Positions 13,020 through 25,565 of a stretch of 64,000 nucleotides of DNA are shown here, piece by piece. The position numbers and the translations under genes were made by a program. The notes under the pieces are model-generated. The model made no database searches. It saw only the letters and a program-made list of their open reading frames with translations, and was not told the origin of the DNA. The number at the start of each line of letters is the position of its first letter. Position 1 is the first letter of the stretch. Source of the DNA: Prochilodus magdalenae (taxonomy: Eukaryota > Chordata > Actinopteri > Characiformes > Prochilodontidae); NCBI GenBank assembly GCA_024036415.1, contig JAMWET010001646.1, forward strand, positions 166,501 to 230,500. The letters are read 5' to 3'.

Positions 13020-13865
13020 ATGGATTAGAATGAGGCATGATAGTGTAATGGCACAATTAGGCTCATGTTAGGCGAACGTACAGGTCACACCATTTATCAG
13101 AACTCTCCAGAATCAATTCTGGGCAGCTAGGTTTAATGGCACACTGCATTATCCTGTTGGAATATCCCATCGTTGTGGGGAAACATGAAGTCCAAAAAGG
13201 GCTGCAAATGGTCACTAAGCAGTGGAACGTCAAGCACTGGTCAATGATGTGTTTAGGCGCAGTGGACCCAACCCATACCATCAAAACAAACCCCACACCA
13301 GTATAGAAACACCACCACACACACACAAACACTACCATCATCCAAAAGCAACTGTTAACATGATTCATCAGATCATGCCTCATGTTGCCAGTTTGCTAAG
13401 GTCCAGTTAGAAACCTCCTGAGCCCAGATGAGATCCTGTGTCTGTGGTCGTGGTGTTAAAAGAGGCACTCTGGTGGGTCTTCTGCTCCCAATTCCAGTCA
13501 GTACTCCTGATCACAATCATTAAGCACCTGTGGGCGGCCACAGATCTGTCCGCGATGGGTGGTAATCTTTTCTATGACTTATTCCTGGTACACATGTGAC
13601 ACTATGGATTGAGGAATGCTAAATGCATGTACTTTGAAAATGAAATACCCCATTCGTCTGGCACCAAGTATCATCCATTGTTCAAATTCTGATAAATTAT
13701 GTCCCCTTGCCATGAGCACAGTCACCAGTGTTCAACCTTACAAGATAACACCTCGACACCTGCATCCAGATATGAACAAAGGTAAGGTTGTACAGGGTAT
13801 AGAAGTAGCACCACTTCATAATCAATTCATCTACTGCTATCCCATGACTTTTAATATGTTAGTAC
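13020..13865. repeat. Dispersed repeat, same family as 44.69-45.47 kb
   Basis: Runs parallel to 44690-45470. Shared blocks include GCACTCTGGTGGGTCTTCTG, ATCATTAAGCACCTG, GGGTGGTAAT..TTTCTATGAC, TCTGGCACC and AAGATA..ACCTC in the same order. The class was not identified; a decayed DNA transposon is most likely. Confidence 0.7.
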
Positions 13866-13917
13866 AATAATAACAACAACAACAACAACAACAATAATAA
13901 TAATGATAATAATAATC
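13866..13917. repeat. (AAC)n/(AAT)n microsatellite
   Basis: Tandem trinucleotides changing from AAC to AAT units. Confidence 0.9.
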
Positions 13918-14010
13918 CAGGATTCAAGTGTTTGTTGTCATATGCACAAAGAAACAAGCAGTTGCCCTGTACAATGAAATTCTTACTCTGCACTCGCTCC
14001 TGGACTTCAA
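13918..14010. repeat. Short fish-type dispersed repeat
   Basis: The segment TGTCATATGCACA and TGTACAATGAAATTCTTACT match a repeat consensus I know from many teleost genomes. The class is uncertain (SINE-like). Confidence 0.45.
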
Positions 14011-14204
14011 GTACTAAACAAATATAATATAAATACTAGGTACTAAATAAGAAAGAAAAGACTAGAGAGAAGAGAAATATATGTAAGTATATAAATTAAG
14101 AAAATGTATAATATATAAGTTTAAAAGGTACAGGAGCAGAACCTCAGATAGCCTGGAGTTAGAAACTGTCTCGTAATCTGGTGGTCCTTGATTTCATGCT
14201 CCTG

Positions 14205-14231
14205 TATAATAATAATAATAATAATAATAAT
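14205..14231. repeat. (TAA)n microsatellite
   Basis: Nine TAA units. Confidence 0.9.
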
Positions 14232-14239
14232 CTCTATGT

Positions 14240-15005
14240 TTAAAAGTATTCCTTTCATATCAGCAGCAGCTCACAGTGCTTTACAGATGGTTGTTAACAG
14301 TAACAGAGGGAACTTTGAGCCTTTATTTAAAATCGTACAAGCCAATTACACAAATAAAATTTCCTACAAAGTACATTTATATAAAAAAATCAAAGAAGCT
14401 GTAGAGTTTTAATGGACCACTAAAGTGAAGTTAAAGAGATTTGTTTATAAAGGTGTATTAAAAGTGTGCACTGAGCTTCACTGTCTAATAAAAGGTGAAA
14501 TTGGGTTTTACAGTTTTGAAGCATAATAGCAGAATGAGGCCTCTCTCCCTTTTCTGTGTTTTATAGAAGGTAATAGCAGAAGGTCAGTAGCTGCAGATCT
14601 AAACTCTGTAATATAAACAGACATTCTATGATGTAGCTTTAGTGCCTAGTCTATTTTAAAAGATACAGGCAATCATTGGAGCTCATTCAAAACAGAAGTG
14701 ATTCGAGCTCTTCTTTGTTCTGGTTAGAATTTGTGCTGCTGAGTCACAGAGAAGTCATTGTTGTCTTAGGAAGCCCAGTATAAAGAGCATTACAGTAATC
14801 AACTCTGCTTGTAACAAAGTTTCTCTGCATGGCTCTGAGATAAAAGAGGTTAAATTTTAACAATATTTCTTTAACTATAAAAAGCTGCTTTAGTGACTGT
14901 GTTGACGTGCAGGATAAAAGCTCAGATTCGTATATATCCCTGTGATTTTGTATGTCAGGTTTGGTATATAAAGCTAAAGAACCTGGCTTGTCACCAAACA
15001 CTTCA
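14240..15005 (-). mobile_element. Non-LTR retrotransposon-derived repeat
   Basis: On the minus strand the string NFVTSRVDYCNALYTGLPK matches the conserved VTSRxDYCNxLxxGLP motif of L2/Rex1-type reverse transcriptases. The plus strand parallels 62750-63170 (ACATTCT.TGATGTA, TTTTAAAAGATACA..CA, GTGATTCGAGCTC). It is a truncated, decayed copy. Confidence 0.6.
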
Positions 15006-16360
15006 GTAGTTTAGTACAAAGAATCAGTATTTCACTTTTTTTATGATTTAGTTGTAGAACATATTGTGACAAACACTGAAAAAAAACTGACAACAGATTA
15101 CAATACTTATTCGTAGTGTTTAGAAGTAAAATGGTACAGTATAGAGAAACTTACTGACTCAAATTTCTTTAGAGCGAAACCAGGAGACACAATGTTTACC
15201 ACCCAAATATAGACACTTTATTAAAGCCCGCCATCAAACATATGTCTTCTAAATTTTCAAAAGTAATATTGGTGGTAAAATAGCACCAAAAATTAATTCT
15301 TGTTAATCTTGTCTTATGCCCTGTATGTACCTTGCCACCACGAATGAAGAAAAAAACGGATGTCTGTTTCTCTAGAATGGACCTTCACACCACTCTGAAT
15401 GAATTTATTTACATAATGATTTAATAAAATCTTAAAACATAAATTAAAAACTATGAGAAGGGACACATTAAAACTACCCTAGGCCCTGCTTATCTTAGGC
15501 TGGACGGAGTTCAACTCCACTTTAAGCCATACTCGAAGCATACAGTCATTGTCTATAGTGAGCATGTTACTATTGTTAGCTTATTTAGAAACAGTTATAC
15601 ATGGACTTTGTTAGATCATGTAACTGGTTATATTGAGCATGATTTATCACATCATACATTATACATTACATATAATAACAAAGTTATTGTTGTATTATTG
15701 CTTTTCTCAGAAATACATCCCAGGAATATGTGTTATGATTTCCAATTTTCAACTTTAACAAACTTGTTAAGATAGCGACTGCTAACAAACATTCCTTGCT
15801 ATGTTAGTTGGTCAAATTAGCTATGTATGTTGTTTACAAAAAGTTCATCTACTGTTTATTTACCTTCCAGGACCCTCCCAGCTTAAGGTACATTAATACA
15901 GCTCTGGCCCTGACCTTACACTGTATGAAGCAGCTGCCTCCTGCCATTAAAAAAAGAAAAACACCTCACCTATCATAAAGCTTGGGAAATGGTCTCCTTT
16001 CAAGTGTCCATAATTTAGTCATTCTCCTTTGCAGCACTTTTATGGGTGGCAATCAAATGCTTGGCAGCATAAAAATGTAATTCCACAGATGATGGTTCTT
16101 AAGCTTAGTGCCAAAACTAATGTGAGGTCACTGCCCTTAAGGGCTTGGTATAGGGTTTGGAAAGATGCTATATGCTAAATATTTTTATTACAGTTCGCTT
16201 CAACTTTAGAACTACAGGGCTGATAGCACCACTGCTGCTGCAGAAGTTAGGGACTCTCAGCCATGGGTACAGAATGCTGTTTAAATTCGAGAGGGGATGC
16301 AAGATAAGCAGCACTGTGAGGCTCTAGAGGGGTGGGGGTTCAGAATCTCTCTCTGCCACA

Positions 16361-16386
16361 TACACACACACACACACACACACACA
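16361..16386. repeat. (CA)n microsatellite
   Basis: Thirteen CA units. Confidence 0.95.
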
Positions 16387-16952
16387 GTAAGTCTTATATA
16401 AGAACTGTTCTGTCCAAAAACATATCCCCCCACCTCCAACCCCACACACATTCATCAGCTGCAGGGTTGACCCAGCAGGCTCATGGGGATTAAATTCCCA
16501 CTGACTGTTTATAGTGGGAAAGTTCTGCCCTGCTCCTCTCATTGCACTGTTAGCCATTTAAGCAACCGTCTTAATATTTAAAAGCGCTTGCCTCCCCTTC
16601 CTACCTCTTTGAAGTTGGCATACTCACTGAAATTATTTAGTAGAGAGAATCCTCTCATGGAAGCTTTTTTTCTCTGCCCTCTGGAAGCTTATTGTCAATA
16701 TACGGAGTTTATTTATTTAAAATAGATATTAGCTTGGAGTACTAGATATTAATGGCATTAATCTATAGGTGTGTAATTATGCTATGCATTGGAAATCACT
16801 CAAAACACATGACCATATGATCCCTGCACCTTACTCTATACTTCTATATTTAATACACCTTTCCAGCCAGGCTTTTCTCTCCAGTGACCCTCTTGCTAGC
16901 GATGCAGTCCGCCTTTGACCTAAAGCATCAATTTTTAACTTAGTGTAATGGC

Positions 16953-16958
16953 TTTATT
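16953..16958 (-). terminator. Candidate polyadenylation signal for tmigd1
   Basis: AATAAA on the minus strand (TTTATT on plus), about 245 bp beyond the tmigd1 stop. Other TTTATT hexamers occur further on, so the choice is tentative. Confidence 0.3.
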
Positions 16959-17201
16959 CCCTCAGCAAAGTAATAGATGGTGATAATACGTCACTTATTC
17001 TTTTTAGATTGAGGATGAATGATTTATGAGGGAACTTTAAACCTTTGACCCCCAACACTTTCGAGTGTGTTATACCGCATCAAAATATGATCCACTGTAG
17101 GTTTAAAAAGGAATGCAATGTTAAAATGGGATTCAGCATTTGACAGTTGTTCTGTTTAAGGAGTTGTCTTCTCTCAGGTACCTCTGGCAGCCATAGTGTC
17201 T

Positions 17202-17580
17202 TTACTTGAAGCACTGCAAAACATTGAAAGAAACAAACAAGACATGAGCATTCAGACTAAAGTGACTTCAGCTGTATGACTGTAAATAGTGAATAGGCCT
17301 ACCTTTGAAATCTGGTTCCATCTGGACAATCCTGTCAGGACAAGCGTGAAAAAGACTATGACACCAGCAGCGATCGCAGCACTCATAGGGAAGGTCACTT
17401 TCTTCTCTAAATTAGAGAGAAGGGAGGTAGATAGATGAGTGACATGTTGCTTCTGAGGATAGATTTGCTGACTCTACTTTAAACCATCTCTTCACTTCAC
17501 TTCTCTTCAATACATCTTGAACCATATTATTACATTATTACAGCTATACTTACATGGTGAAAAAAATTAAGTTCACAGAC

Positions 17581-17628
<48 letters not shown>

Positions 17629-20600
17629 GTCATTTAAGTGCAATATACAAGTGGGATATTTGATATTGTGTCAAATATAGACAGCTAACTAATAAACTTT
17701 CTGATATGATGTAGAGTTGTTCTAGTAGCAGGTACGATGGCACAGGTCCAGCTTATTAAAGCCCCACTGATATGAATTTAAGCAGATGTATGTGTTTGTG
17801 TGTGGAGCTGTTAATGCATTTTCTTGTTAGCCCCAAAGGTTGATGTTAGCCTAGTGACGAAGCTAAACCACCAGCACTTCTGGCTCACTGAAGAAAGCTT
17901 ATAAAGACGTGAGCCAGAAGGAGTAAAATCGAGTGACTGGGATCAGAATGGCATAAAGACAGAATCTTTAGGAGAGAAAGGGCACAGTTTAGAAACAGGA
18001 GGTTAGTGAGGGTTTTACAATTTGCGTGATCATGAACATTCGTAGATGAGTATTAAGGTAAGAGACTCTCCCACAATGTTTTTAGTAGCTTTTTTTAAGT
18101 GTAGTTAAAAATATCAAATATTGTTTTACAACATAGACTTATTATTCACTAATCTTAACCAACCACTAAATTATTCGTAACTACCAGGAAACTAATGTAT
18201 TTATCAGACTGGGAAACTAGTCCATACCTATCACTGTGACTTTAAATAATTTGCTCCTCTCCCCAAACTCGGAGGACTGTGTGACACATGTGTATGTCCC
18301 TGGGTGCTGTTTTCGATCAGGCTTTGTAATGGTAAGCTTGGCCACTTTGTTATCCTGGTAGAGTGTATAACCATTCTTTTCAAGTTCCACAGGCACACTG
18401 TCACGCAGCCAGGAGACGTTTACTTCGGGGTTGGCCCACACTGAGCAGGACAGCGCAGTCTCTTTGGTTTCTTCCATTGTTACAGTCTCTTCTCCAGAAA
18501 GTTCAGGTGGGACTGAAGGCAGATAAAGTAGCATGCAGTTACAGCTGTTTTGCAAACAATCACATTAGTGCCCACATTTAAGGTCATATACATAATTAAT
18601 TTCATAATTACATAACTTACACAGTATTATCCTATTAGATACTAAAGATGCAAATATCTAATGTAGCAATGATCAGATTCTGATTTCCAGATTTTGGCAC
18701 AGTTCAAAATCCTTTTTAAATATACACCAAAAACACAATCCACCCCTTGTGGTTTATTAATATTGTACAGTAGTCAATAAATGACAAGGTTTTAATATTA
18801 CTAACTGAATAAGAGGCATTTTGCCTGTTAGAACTAATAAATGTGTAGCTGGGCTGATGCTGTTTAATCTTCACTCACAGAGTATATTTATCTTCACAGA
18901 CGCAGACATGCTAGCGTTTCTCTTCAGTTGGCAGGTAAATTGGACCTGGTGGTCTTCAAGGGTTAGGTTCTGCACACACAGATTGCTCTGGTTAAGGCGG
19001 TTTCCCTCCCCCAGGTTAATCAGAGCGCCGTTTCGTTGCCACCGGAGCTCCTCCTCTTTGCCCAAGTCCTCTACCATGCAGCTTAGGCCAACTGTGCCCC
19101 CCAGCTGTGAAGTTGCCTCCTCTTTTGGGTTCACCACCACATTCTGACCTGAGAGGTGGTCAATATGGAGAATGGTAAAGAGCAGTGCTGATGGTGCACA
19201 TACACTAAGGCACAATTATACAATGATGTATGTAAGCAATTTGAATAATCTGTGTTACACAATAAAAGATAAATATAAACATATACAGACATGATGTCTA
19301 TTTCATCATATATTTTGTGAAGCTGCTTCGGGTTTGCGAAAGGCACAGTATAAATTATTTGTATTTATGTATCTATTTGGAAGTACATTGATTATCAAGG
19401 AGTAATAATTAACAAATAATGCATGCATATTTTTACATCTTTTCGTTTTTGCTAATTATTTACAAACAGTTAATCGACATAATGTCTATTTTACCATTTC
19501 ATATGTTGTACAATGATTTTACATTAAAAAGTAAAGTATGTTTTTGTTAAAAGTTACCTGGACATACATGCATTTGTTCTGCTAGCAGCGCTAAAATATA
19601 TATTTACATAGTTTCAGAATTAATCATTAGAATTTAGAACCACTGACCGATTGTGCTCACACATAGAATTGGTCCTCCACATTTAACTTATCTTTGCCAT
19701 GAAACACCTACATACACACAATCAAGAGGGCAGTAAAAACTTGGTGGGCTCCCTATCCACAGTGCCAAGGGGGCTGTTGGGGGTTAGGTGACTTGCTTAA
19801 GGGCACTTTAGTCATGTCCTGTCGGTTCAGACCAACGACCGTGCAGTCACAAGACTGGGTCCCTAACCATGTTTAATGTTTATTTTCCTGTCTAATATGG
19901 TCATTCCAGCAAACCATCAGTAATAGTATATTAAAATGTGCGTCTTATGTGTAGAGGATATGTGCTCCTATTTAGAAAAGCACTAAAACATTAAAAAACA
20001 ACATTATAAACTCTAATATTAAATAAATTAAATACTAAATATTTAAATCAATAATAGGCAGTACATTGTTAATAGTATTATGCTGTATACAGAGATGACA
20101 TGGTAAGTTATGTACAAGCTTGCTCAGACCACACCTTAGTCAGTCACATCACTAACACTTACAACCAGTTTCCCAGACTCATTCTAAATTCTAAATCTCA
20201 ACTTAAATGGACTTTCAGTGATGAATCACAATTAGTAATGCAATTTAATGCAAGAATAAACTGAATCTGTGTCCGGGAAACAGGCCCCAAATGTTATTAA
20301 CATACTACATTTCATCATGCTCGACTGACAAGTGATTCAGCTTTGGATTATATAATATAAATGCTATTCTGAAACCTGCTTCAGGTCCTTGACCCTTTCA
20401 TTTCTTTTAGAGTCTTTTTAAAGTCTCAGGCGGTCATTTATGTGTTTTCTTATTATTTTGCTAGGCAGAATTTATTGCTGATTGTGGTTTAAGGACATGA
20501 AAATTGCTTGTTATGTCTAAATTGGGAAAATTTTCTTTCATTCAGATGCTGAGGGTTGCGTCAAGACAGCGCTATTGTTTTCCTACCTGCCGCCAGCTGG

Positions 20601-20665
20601 CACAGACAGCACAGAAGGAGTGGGAGAAGGGTTCTCTTCATCTGGGATGCTGTCATTATCAACAT
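17202..20665 (-). CDS. tmigd1: TMIGD1-like adhesion protein with two Ig domains, complete
   Basis: Exons in transcript order are 20587-20665, 18879-19148, 18228-18512, 17303-17406 and 17202-17213, giving 249 aa (human TMIGD1 is 262). Residues 1-26 form a signal peptide with a Leu/Cys-rich core (LLPLLLCCLC). Ig1 (about 27-116) has Cys50-Cys99 and Trp63; Ig2 (117-211) has Cys139-Cys192 and Trp151. N-glycosylation sequons NQS, NLT, NAS and NVS are visible. A single membrane segment (about 219-240) is followed by a tail of only a few residues. The EEELRW block and the FPP-x-LSG linker between the Ig domains match the TMIGD1 layout. In mammals the protein sits in kidney and gut epithelia and supports cell adhesion and survival. 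All phases agree. The last 12-bp coding exon (CFK-stop) is the least certain part; the mammalian tail is longer. Confidence 0.85.
17577..17628. repeat. (AGAT)n microsatellite in tmigd1 intron 4
   Basis: Thirteen perfect tetranucleotide units, about 170 bp upstream (transcript sense) of the membrane-segment exon. Confidence 0.95.
19740..19870. repeat. Fish-type SINE-like dispersed repeat in tmigd1 intron 1
   Basis: The core GGTTAGGTGACTTGCTTAAG and GGCACTTTAGTCATGTCCTG matches a consensus very common in teleosts (GG.TT.GGTGCCTTGCTCAAGGGCAC). Confidence 0.5.
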
Positions 20666-22020
20666 CTGAAAACGAAATATATACAGCAGTATGTTACAGT
20701 ATGTACAGAGCATTGCATAACAACTGACCGAAAATAGTTAACAGCAAGAGAGCATCCTGCACAACGGCAGCTGGCGCAGCTGCGGCTGAGGACAGAGCAT
20801 GCTATTGATTAAGGTCAGATAGGCTGACTGTAACAGCGAAAAATGTGAGCGTGTCAAAACAAAAGCAGCAGAAAGGTTGGAATCTCAGGAGCTGCAATGA
20901 GGTTACACTGTGTCAGTTTGTGTTATCCTTTGTTCTTCTCCAGAGCAATCTGCTCGAGTTGATGGGGGAATTGTGGGAGCCTCTGTGCGGGGAATATTGA
21001 AAAGCTCTGTCACCAAAAAAGCCCTGTTGAATTAATGATAACAGCACACTTCACCAAATACAAACACGAGCCTGTAAATGGTCCTATCTTTTCATAATTC
21101 ACAGCATGTGAAAGGAAGCTCATATGTAAACCAATGCATTATGTCAACAGATGATTCGCAATGGAAATACAGTGTTTGGATTTCTAGTCATCCACAGTAA
21201 TCCAGCAGTTTCCATGGAGATTCCTAATCTCCAACAAACACTACAGTTGCTTTTTAATTAGGACAAGACCACATGTAGACACATGATCCAGATGTGCAAA
21301 ATCCAGATTCATTACATTACAGATGTGTGTATATACTCTTTTAAAGAAGATTAAAAAAAGTCTACAAACCTTCTGATGTGGCTTGAAAGCTGTGGCTGGG
21401 TCTCTGTGAATGAACTCAAGGCTGTCCCAAACTGCTAGTGGAACTCCTTGGTTTGAGCTGTTTTCATCCAGGTTTATGGCTTTCTCAAGTAATGGATACA
21501 AAGGTTTATTACATTAAATGAGCAGTACGTGATAACGATGGTTCAACACCCACCAACCCCACCCCCCCTCCATACGAGGCCAGTCGTAAGAGTAAATCTG
21601 ATGACATTCTTTAGATAGTCATCTCTGAAGCTGCACTGTCATACTTAAAGGTTTACAAACTTTTTAGGAAGACCTACAACCCATTTCCACACACAGAATC
21701 GTAATTTAACAGCTAGAATGGATTACTTGTGGAAATGGCTACATCGTAGGAATAAACATAAACATCAAGGAATAGGAGAGGTTGTATTTCATTGTGAAGC
21801 TGCATTATGGACAGTCCACACTGAGCTCCTGATATAGCCTTCGCTTTGCTGCCCCCTCTTGAGTAACATACAGTCTCTTTCCAATGTATTCAAACAAATG
21901 ATTGAGAATATGGCTATTTCACAGTCCTAATTTGTTTAAAGTTGATTTGTAGTTTTATGATCACAGGAACTGAACATTATGTACCACCCACCTCTGTACA
22001 AGGCATGTACACTTACAAGT
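20666..22020. other. Region upstream of tmigd1, no gene supported
   Basis: Should hold the tmigd1 promoter and any 5' noncoding exon. A minus-strand 86-codon ORF at 21241-21501 has no recognised homology. No repeat family was identified. Confidence 0.4.
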
Positions 22021-22750
22021 ACTTACATATGAGTGTCGAAATAAAGGAAACACAACATGAAATGCCCTACTTACTTTGTCTTATCTTGTTTTATTAACTC
22101 ATTTAGTTATGTTCTTATCTTAGTTAGTGTCTTATTCATGGTGTCGGGGCACCATAAACCACCAGAACAACCGTAACAGCGAATCTACAAGGCTCTAGGA
22201 CTCATCTGGGAAGACTCATCTGGTACACTATTCTTCCAAAACACGTTTGATAATGCTGGTTTAGAGCACTAAGTTCAACATAGATGAGATTTGATAACTG
22301 AAAAGGTCATAACATATGATTTTCATAGTATTGAAACATCGGCTCCTTAAAGAGCCATCTCTAGGATAGAATTGTTTAATTGTGACTGTAGTCAGAATAT
22401 CTCTCGTTGATTTGCAGTCACCCCTCTTCCTGTTGTGAGAACTGGACCCAAACCGTGCCATCAAAATGACTGAACAGAGCCACTGAACCCAATCATTTAA
22501 ATATGTACCATTTTCTTGCTGTACACCACACATCCACTCACCCACTTGTGGAGAACATGGTTAAGGATGGATTGTGGAAGGACTGCTGCCATTCTCAGGC
22601 ACCCAAGGAAGATATCACATGAATGTACAAGAGTCACAGAATGAGGATTTTTGGCTACAATTTCCATCCCTATTATCTGATTTCCTATAGATGAAAACAC
22701 AGACATCACTTTCATGTTCTTGATGTAATGCTGGAACAGTTTTTTGACTG
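22020..22750. repeat. Degraded transposon-like repeat
   Basis: ATAAAGGAAACAC near the left edge resembles the GGGAACAC ends of Tc1-like fish elements, and a block around 22420-22560 looks like a high-copy fish repeat. There is no intact ORF. The call rests on general resemblance only. Confidence 0.3.
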
Positions 22751-23091
22751 CTTCAATGATTTTTACATGTGGTACAGAACACAGTAGGATGTTAATTGGT
22801 AAGTTGTATCATGCAGTGCTCATTATATTGCTCTGTTTGATGATATTATTTCTTTAACATCTACCTGCACACTGTGAAACAAAGAACACTGAGGCATTGA
22901 AAAACACACTGTCTTGACAAGTAGGCTTGGTGTGTAAATTATTTGAGAACCCACAGCCATTTTTATGCAGTATTATTGTTCTACGCATAATATAAGAGAA
23001 AAACACAACGACATCTACATCAATAATAATAGTGATGATACAAAGCGTTAATAACACACCCATCTACCATTAACATAGTCCTTGTATTTAC

Positions 23092-23660
23092 ACTCACTGT
23101 CCATTTTATCGACTGCTTACCATATAGTAGCACTTTTTTCTACAATTACAGGCTGTAGTCCACCTGATTCTCTGTGTACTTTATTATCCCCTTTTACCCC
23201 GTTCTTTAATGGTCAGAACCCCCACAGGACCACCACAGAGCAGGTGTTATGTAGGTAGTGGATCATTCTCAGCACTGCAGTGACTCTGATGTGGTGATGG
23301 TGTGTTAGTGTGTGTTGTGTTGGTGTGAGTGTATCAGACACAGCAGTGCTGCTGGAGTTTTTACACACTGTGTTCACTGTCCACTACTACTTTGCTGGTC
23401 CACCTTATAGATGTAAGGTCAGAGACAATAGCTCATCTGCTGTTGCAGAATTTGTGTTAGTCATCCTCTAGTTCTTCATCAGTGGTCACAGGATGCTGCC
23501 CACAGGATGCTGTTGGCTGGATAGTTTTGGTTGGTGGATGAGTCTTAGTCCAGCAATGACACAGGTGTTTAAAAACTCCAGCAGGGGCTAATGTGGTAAG
23601 TGGAGCTGGTAAAATGAATAAAGAGTGTAGATACATTGAGCGGGTTTTAATGTCATGGCG
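23092..23660. repeat. Palindromic MITE copy (near full length)
   Basis: Starts CACTCACTGTCCATTTTATC and ends with the inverse form, GGTAAAATGAATAAAGAGTG. The two arms are inverted copies of each other: CTACAATTACAGGCTGTAG, CCACCACAGAGCAGGT and CAGACACAGCAGTGCTGCTG are mirrored further in. No coding capacity, so it needs a transposase supplied elsewhere. Confidence 0.75.
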
Positions 23661-23668
23661 TAATGTAT

Positions 23669-23885
23669 GAGCCCTTCTTTCTGAGTCTACAGGGGATCCT
23701 CCAAGTCTGTAGTAAAAGAAAGGATGAAGGAGATCATGGATGGATCCAGCCAGGACTGAAGCGTCTTCCTTGGAGCACCAAGCTGTTCTGGTGTGGCCAC
23801 GTCCTGCACATGACTGGACCCCATATTCTCTCTGACTCTCTCTTTCTTTTTCTGTTCCTTATTTATCTCCTTCCCTGTCTTATAG
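23669..23885 (+). pseudogene. Decayed extra copy of SLC47A exon 1 and its flanks
   Basis: The sequence follows copy 1 from GAGCCCTTCTTTCTGAG (compare 25829) through the 5' UTR (AAAGAAAGGATG), the start ATGGATGGATCCAGC, the exon end CATGACTGGACCCC and into the pyrimidine-rich intron 1 (CTGTTCCTTATTTATCTCC, compare 26190). It is broken: a stop (TGA) appears eight codons after the ATG, about 50 bp encoding the LRRYLPL-EEL region are missing, and the GT donor is lost. It lies between two MITE pieces 2.2 kb upstream of copy 1, so it is a non-functional remnant of a duplication. Confidence 0.8.
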
Positions 23886-23924
23886 TCATCTCAACACCAT
23901 TGAAAAAAAATGTAATGGGGGCAA

Positions 23925-24040
23925 ACAACGTATACCTCGAAACAGATGGTCTGCAGTCTGTAACCTATGTGGTAAAGGTAGCTGATAAAATGGATAAAAA
24001 GTGTAGATACCTTAATAGGGTTTTAATGTTATAGCTGATC
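23925..24040. repeat. Right-arm fragment of the palindromic MITE
   Basis: GATGGTCTGCAGTCTGTAA, AGCTGATAAAATGGATAAAA and GTTTTAATGTTATAGCTGA match the right end of the other copies. Confidence 0.7.
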
Positions 24041-24181
24041 TGTATAGACTCGCTCACCTAATCAACGTCTTCGCTTCCTAGGTTAGGGGGGCTGGAGCCT
24101 GTCCCACATCTCACTGTCCATCATAGGGCAGACACACATTACTAATATAATAATATACCATTATTATATAATGATATTATA

Positions 24182-24500
24182 TTAGGTTGGCACGGTGGCA
24201 CAGTGGCTGGTGCTGTTACCCTACAGCAAGAACAGCCTGGGTTTGAATGTTCTATGGTCTGTGGAATGGTTCGTGTGCGTTTCCTCCAAATGCTCTGATT
24301 CTTTCAAAGGAGTCCAAAGACATGCAGTCATGCGAATTGGAGACACTAAATTGCCCCTGCAAGTGAATATGCCTCTGAGTGTGTATGTCTGTGTGCCTGC
24401 CCTGTGATGAACTGGTGGCCTGCACAGAGTGTTTCCTGGCTCCAGCACCCTCCACGAGCCAGGATGATAAGTGGCATAGATGTTGATGGATAAACAAATT
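24182..24500. repeat. Fish SINE-like dispersed repeat
   Basis: GGCACGGTGGCACAGTGG, AGTCCAAAGACATGCAGTCA, GGAGACACTAAATTG and TCCAGCACCCTCCACGA, in this order, form a teleost repeat consensus that normally ends GGATAAGTGG..AGA.GATGGATGG. The copy is diverged; the class assignment is from memory. Confidence 0.6.
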
Positions 24501-25059
24501 ATAGCGCTGCTATAACAGGACCCATGTAATGCATACATAACCTTCTCCAGTTTTTAGAGAGGTAGCAGCTCGCTGATCCGCTGGTTTAGGAGCTTTCCAG
24601 GTATCCTAAACAGAAGGAGACAATACACTATAAGGGCACAATAATTCAATTCAACAATGGAACATTATTTATATTGGCATAGCTGAATAAGGAGAGTTTG
24701 GTACATGGAACCAACAAACTGTTAACCTTAAATTCCGTTGTCTTCTCCTTCATATAAAAATTCCATGTTTACAGAAAGGAGAGATGAAGGGGTTGATTCT
24801 ACCGTGTAACAATAGTGGAGACTATATGGCTGTGAAGATAATGTTAATATCTTTAAACTGCTGTAAATCAACCTGTAATAATTGGCAGTATGATGCCTTG
24901 CATGTAATGTTTACTTCTGCATTTCTCAAAAACACAAAATCCGCTGCTAATTAATTGGCATATTATTATTAACATTCTACCAAATGAATTCAAACTGCCA
25001 GGATTGTGTTATTATCTATTTAAATCTACTTCATTAATAGAGATACACATATATAAAAT

Positions 25060-25565
25060 ATTATGGTTGTGTTGTGTTAGTGCGTGGTGTGGTGGTGTGA
25101 GTGGATCAGACACAGCAGTAAACTACTACTACTAAACTACTACTACTAAAGAATAACCAACTAAAACTATCCAACCAACAGCATCCTGTGGGCAGCGTCC
25201 TGTGGCCCCTGATGAAGGATTAAAGGATGACCAGCACAAACTGTGAAACAGCAGATCTCTGACGTACATCTACATGGTGGACCGGAAAGGTGGGAGTCTG
25301 TCTGGTCCACTCACTCCAGCACAAGCCACACTAACACACCATCACCATGTCAGTGTCACTGCAGTGCTGAGAATGATGCACCACCCACAACACCCCAGTA
25401 ATAATGCTCTGAGGTGGTGCTGTGGTGGTTAACACGGCACACAGAGAATCAGATGGACTACAGTCTGTAATTGTAGAATTGCTACTACGTAGTAAGTGGA
25501 GCTGATATATATGAACAGTGAGTGTAGATACAAGGAGGTGACTTGAATGTTATGGCTGATGGGTG
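25060..25565. repeat. Palindromic MITE copy upstream of SLC47A copy 1
   Basis: Contains GTGGATCAGACACAGCAGT, CATCCTGTGGGCAGCGTCCT, CACCATCACCATGTCAGTGT and the right end AACAGTGAGTGTAGATACAA. It ends about 425 bp before the copy 1 start codon. Confidence 0.7.

Larger units (their letters stand above)
15031..17200. other. Spacer between repeats and tmigd1
   Basis: AT-rich sequence with a (CA)n run and probably the tmigd1 3' UTR in its last few hundred bases. No further gene was recognised. Confidence 0.5.

Noticed and set aside
21241..21501. 86-codon minus-strand ORF upstream of tmigd1
   Set aside because: No recognised motif, no splice context, and its length is within chance for this base composition.
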